A DNA stretch of 27,089 nucleotides from an uncultured Bacteroidales bacterium (lineage in GTDB: Bacteria > Bacteroidota > Bacteroidia > Bacteroidales > Paludibacteraceae), in the NCBI GenBank assembly GCA_937910305.1, contig CALEPS010000134.1, forward strand, positions 1 to 27,089. The letters run 5' to 3'. The translations under genes and the position numbers were made by a program. Below, piece after piece: positions 25,149-27,089 of this stretch. How positions within the stretch are numbered: the first letter of the stretch is position 1; every line of letters begins with the position of its first letter. Under the pieces are notes generated by a model. That model saw nothing but the letters and a program-made list of their open reading frames with translations, did no database searches and was not told the DNA's origin.

Positions 25149-26267
25149 CTAATTGTTTTTCGTCAGTTTCAGGTTGGTAGCGACTACGAACTCACCTGCA
25201 TAGAGTTGAGCCGTAGCGGTGCCGATGTAGGTGTTCTCTCCGCTTTTGAGACGGAAGGAGTACGTTGTAGCGGTTGCTTCGGGGAAGAGCACTACATAGA
25301 CCTCCGTCGGGGCACCTGTGGGGATAATAGGGAGCGGGTAGCCGCTTTCCGCTGTGCTTTTCTTTACCGGCGTCACCGCTACCGTGCAGGGTGTGCCTTG
25401 CGTGACGGCTACGGTTGCCTGCTCTGGGTACGTGCCGGCATAAGTGCCGTCGCTGTAACCGATAGTAAGCGAGGAGACCGGAAGAGGTGTATCAAGGTGG
25501 TTTTCGTCCACAAAAGAGAACTTGCAGACCGTCAGCAGGTTCTGCATCTCAGCCACCACCGCATTAGCCACTGTGGGGGTCACCTCGGTTATTGTGGCGA
25601 TACCGTAGCTATGGTGATGCGTGCTGGCTATTTTGCCCAACGTGCCGTCCTGCCCTGTAAGGGAAATGGAGTAGCTGGCGGTCAGCGATGAACCACTGTC
25701 ATCGACTTCAAAAGCAGGGGCGGCAGCCTTCGGATAGACGAGCAGCAGCTGGTTGCCTTCGGCGCACCACACCTCGTCGTTGCTCGCGAATGAAGCGATG
25801 CGTGCCTTCCTGTCAGCCAGCAATGTGCCTTCGAGGTAAACACTTTCGTGGGTTTCGGGATCGGTGTACTCTTTGTGGCTTATGTTGCGAAAAGAAATCT
25901 CGTCGCCTTTGCTCCAGATAGCATCGAGTGTCTCTCCCTCATCCGTGATAGTGGCTTGCGGAAGACGTCTGACGGCTGACTCAGGTGTGACCTGGCTGAC
26001 CGCTGACTGCGTCACTATCAGCGTGCGGGGCTTGAGTTCCGCCTGCTGCTTGGGCTGGTCGGGGTTGTTGTTTGTGCTGCACGCCGTGCCTAAGAATAGC
26101 AGCGACGAGCAGACCGCGCCTGCCAGCCAAACAAAGGTCTGCGTAAATCCGTTACCGCTGTTTTTCTTGTAACCGGAAATTTCTGCTTTGATGCCGCTGG
26201 CGCAGAGCATCTGCTGCGGAGTGGTTGCCACGATTTCTGTGCGTGGCTGAGTGTAGATTTTCTTCAT
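25149..26267 (-). CDS. Fimbrillin-like lipoprotein with fused N-terminal peptide, 372 residues
   Basis: Residues 64 onward are a fimbrillin / Mfa-like protein paralogous to the 311-residue lipoprotein: TITDEGETLDAIWSKGD, LTGQDGTLGKIASTHHHSYG, LLTVCKF, and a C-terminal GEFVVATNLKL strand. The lipobox is LGTAC (Cys63), so the signal peptide has an unusually long n-region of about 45 residues. That n-region (MKKIYTQP, MLCASG, KKNSGNGFTQTF) matches the separate 44-residue peptide gene of the other operon, whose stop codon falls just after FTQTF. No internal ATG lies between residue 20 and the lipobox, so this is a true in-frame fusion unless an unusual start is used. It is the first gene of its operon after a leader of about 235 nt, and ends 27 nt before the giant gene. 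It probably displays or anchors the 3306-residue protein at the outer membrane (inference). Confidence 0.9.
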   Translation of the reverse strand: MKKIYTQPRTEIVATTPQQMLCASGIKAEISGYKKNSGNGFTQTFVWLAGAVCSSLLFLGTACSTNNNPDQPKQQAELKPRTLIVTQSAVSQVTPESAVRRLPQATITDEGETLDAIWSKGDEISFRNISHKEYTDPETHESVYLEGTLLADRKARIASFASNDEVWCAEGNQLLLVYPKAAAPAFEVDDSGSSLTASYSISLTGQDGTLGKIASTHHHSYGIATITEVTPTVANAVVAEMQNLLTVCKFSFVDENHLDTPLPVSSLTIGYSDGTYAGTYPEQATVAVTQGTPCTVAVTPVKKSTAESGYPLPIIPTGAPTEVYVVLFPEATATTYSFRLKSGENTYIGTATAQLYAGEFVVATNLKLTKNN

Positions 26268-26499
26268 TATTTATGTAGTCAAAAATTACAATTATATACG
26301 CGCAAGCGGCACCCACTGGTTGCGGGCACCGCCTGTGATAGCGTTGCGTTGGTCTGTGGGGTGCTTACAGCATGACTGCGGAGGCGAGGTGTGTGAATAT
26401 TCCTCCCCCCATATGGCAGCAGAGGAAATTCGTTGGCTATGAGCGCCGTATGCGCAGTGCGTAAGCATATGAATCCTAATTTAGCAATATGTAAAAAAA
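26268..26499 (-). promoter_or_regulatory. Leader of the upstream operon with a possible 58-codon frame
   Basis: The leader from the promoter at 26506-26537 to the start at 26267 is about 235 nt. An open frame of 58 codons runs from ATG 26468 to TAA 26292, rich in cysteine and histidine (SCCKHPTDQ, GGARNQWVP) with no signal or membrane segment. Inverted segments such as CGG..CCC/GGG..CCG at about 26308-26331 give it some structure. It could be a small gene, an upstream reading frame or an RNA regulator; coding status is unproven. The other operon's leader is shorter and does not resemble it. Confidence 0.35.
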
Positions 26500-26505
26500 A
26501 CTATG

Positions 26506-26537
26506 CAAAGGTACTGCTTTTTTCTGACATATGCAAG
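26506..26537 (-). promoter_or_regulatory. Promoter of the upstream operon
   Basis: CTTG (26537-26534), a 20-bp spacer beginning CATATGTCAG, and a perfect -7 box TACCTTTG (26513-26506). Nearly the same spacer start occurs in the promoter at 1705-1736. Confidence 0.75.
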
Positions 26538-26658
26538 GATTTGATGAAAATTCGGTAAAAAAAATCAAATTAAATGGCAGATTATATGGCAGGAAAGAAG
26601 CCCCAAGGACGAATCCAAGAAGCTTCTCAAAGAGTAGGTAGCATCGCCACATATACAA

Positions 26659-26690
26659 AGAACCCCTCATCGGATTGATGAAGGGCTCTG
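26659..26690 (-). terminator. Terminator between facing 5S-like tails
   Basis: On the minus strand AGAGCCCTTCATC and GATGAGGGGTTCT pair around AATCC and are followed by TTTG. Facing tails AGAGTAGGTAGC (plus) and its inverted copy flank it, giving a further outer stem of about 18 bp. Confidence 0.7.
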
Positions 26691-26850
26691 AAAGTGGCGG
26701 CTACCTACTCTGACTAAGGAGTTCTATGTCCTTGCAGCGGTGAGGGCTGCAAGAACTCGCGCGGCGCACTTACTCCTTCGAACGTCCCCCGGACCTTCTC
26801 GGTGCGCCTTAACCGCTTCACCACACAACGCGTGCAGTACACATCGGTTC
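26690..26850 (-). repeat. 5S-3'-domain-like copy C, split by a structured element
   Basis: On the minus strand, CCGATGTGTACTGCACGC near 26846-26828 is followed by about 110 nt of other sequence (26808-26716), then AGAGTAGGTAGCCGCCAC ending near 26692. In 5S rRNA these two parts are separated by only some 10-15 nt, so an insertion into the terminal hairpin region is implied. Confidence 0.5.
26716..26808. ncRNA. Structured repeat element, copy 2 (cf. 2514-2638)
   Basis: Stems are AAGGAGT (26716-26722) with ACTCCTT (26772-26778), CTTGCAGC (26731-26738) with GCTGCAAG (26746-26753), GTCC with GGAC (26784-26794), and GGCGCAC (26763-26769) with GTGCGCC (26802-26808). The first and last stems cross, so they form either a pseudoknot or two alternative folds. 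The copy at 2514 preserves the last stem with a paired change. It sits inside the split 5S-like copy C. Confidence 0.6.
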
Positions 26851-26851
26851 C

Positions 26852-26895
26852 CTCGGTACTGCACTGCAACGTGGAGAGAGTAGCGTAGCAGGCAC
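26852..26895 (+). repeat. 5S-3'-domain-like copy D
   Basis: CGGTACTGCACTGC followed by GTGGAGAGAGTAGCGTAGCAGG reads as an uninterrupted, degenerate 5S 3' half on the plus strand. It faces copy B across the terminator at 26895-26934. Confidence 0.5.
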
Positions 26896-26934
26896 AAAAA
26901 AAGCTCCCCATGTCATAAGACACAGGGGGCTTAA
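26895..26934 (-). terminator. Strong terminator behind 5S-like copy B
   Basis: On the minus strand AAGCCCCCTGTG pairs with CATGGGGAGCTT around TCTTATGA, followed by a run of T. It directly follows the AGGTAGCCGCCAC tail, as a 5S gene's terminator would. Confidence 0.8.
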
Positions 26935-26935
26935 A

Positions 26936-27058
26936 AGTGGCGGCTACCTCTCTCCCCGGAGCATCGTCCCGTTAATCGGGAAGAGCGGCCTCCGCCTAGA
27001 AGGGCATATGCTACGCTCTTACTCGCTCCTCACCCCGCAGTGCAGTACCATCGGCGAT
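26936..27058 (-). repeat. 5S-3'-domain-like copy B, split by a REP-like repeat
   Basis: On the minus strand CGCCGATGGTACTGC (27056-27042) and GAGAGGTAGCCGCCAC (ending near 26937) are the two halves. Between them lie about 75 nt that include the palindromic repeat at 27005-26953, also found in the 3306-residue gene. Confidence 0.55.
26953..27005 (-). repeat. REP-like palindromic repeat, second copy
   Basis: It matches 15696-15748 at 44 of 53 positions on the opposite strand. The inner stem TCTTCCCG/CGGGACGA keeps seven of eight pairs around ATTAA, and the outer GGAG/CTCC arms are conserved. Confidence 0.8.
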
Positions 27059-27089
27059 GCTGTCTCTCTCTCTGCGCCCTCTCTCTGCC
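27035..27089 (-). repeat. Terminal inverted repeat, right copy
   Basis: It is an exact inverted copy of bases 1-55. Beyond it the two copies diverge at once (GGTGAG here, AATATT on the left). Confidence 0.9.

Larger units (their letters stand above)
26538..27089. other. Right edge: alternating 5S-like fragments and terminators, no protein gene
   Basis: From 26628 the edge holds four 5S-3'-domain-like pieces in alternating orientation: a plus tail (26628-26648), a split minus copy (26850-26690), a plus copy (26852-26895) and a split minus copy (27058-26936). Terminator hairpins lie between tails that face each other. GTGCAGTAC (26832-26840) and GTACTGCAC (26856-26864) form a head-to-head inverted repeat. 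Bases 26538-26627 contain only weak inverted repeats (ATTTGAT/ATCAAAT, GAAGC/GCTTC). The open frames here run through these structures and are not credible genes. Confidence 0.6.

Noticed and set aside
26465..26534. Invertible promoter between GCATATG and CATATGC
   Set aside because: The arms are only 7 bp and contain the self-palindromic CATATG; no invertase gene is nearby. Real invertible promoters have longer arms.
26716..26808. tRNA-like gene on the minus strand (GTTCGAAG near 26785-26778)
   Set aside because: No acceptor stem, anticodon arm or CCA end could be drawn; the other copy lacks the T-loop-like sequence.
1..27089. Linear plasmid or phage with terminal inverted repeats
   Set aside because: The repeat is exactly 55 bp, no replication or terminal-protein gene is present, and the ends look 5S-like; an assembly break in a repeat is the simpler reading.

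Overview
The window looks like a contig from an uncultured member of the Bacteroidales (phylum Bacteroidota). The clues are promoters with the TAnnTTTG -7 box about 20 bp downstream of a TTG-type -33 box, starts with little Shine-Dalgarno sequence, fimbrillin-like lipoproteins, a DUF5675 protein, and C-termini of the form NGILYI..(Y)D.TGKR that recur on secreted Bacteroidales proteins and are probably type IX secretion signals. No tRNA, transposase, integrase or CRISPR array was seen.

Left part (1-3.5 kb), accessory and mostly non-coding. It starts with a fragment that reads as the 3' domain of a 5S rRNA. Next come a minus-strand lysis-like pair (a shortened DUF5675 protein overlapping a lipoprotein with a C-terminal membrane helix), a divergent small gene of unknown function behind 11-nt tandem repeats, an AT-rich secreted protein behind a long structured leader, a 685-bp gene-poor stretch with several repeats, and a 62-residue helix-turn-helix protein with a candidate operator.

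Centre and right (3.5-26.3 kb). Two tandem paralogous operons on the minus strand fill about 80 percent of the window. The upstream operon (26.5 to 15.1 kb) encodes a fimbrillin-like lipoprotein and a 3306-residue secreted protein. The downstream operon (15.1 to 3.5 kb) encodes a 44-residue peptide, a fimbrillin-like lipoprotein and a 3456-residue secreted protein. The giants share their architecture: signal peptide, fibronectin-III-like modules, a carboxypeptidase-regulatory-like domain with a LamG domain nested inside it, a conserved central region, a LamG pair, and the C-terminal signature. Each operon has its own promoter and terminator. I infer a duplicated surface module in which a lipoprotein partners or anchors a giant adhesin-like protein. 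The 44-residue peptide of one operon is fused in frame to the N-terminus of the lipoprotein in the other.

Right edge (26.6-27.1 kb). A cluster of alternately oriented 5S-3'-domain-like fragments with terminators between them. One holds a structured element also present at 2.5 kb; another holds a palindromic repeat also found inside the coding sequence of the 3306-residue protein. The first and last 55 bases of the window are exact inverted copies, which fits a contig that ended on both sides in a genomic repeat.
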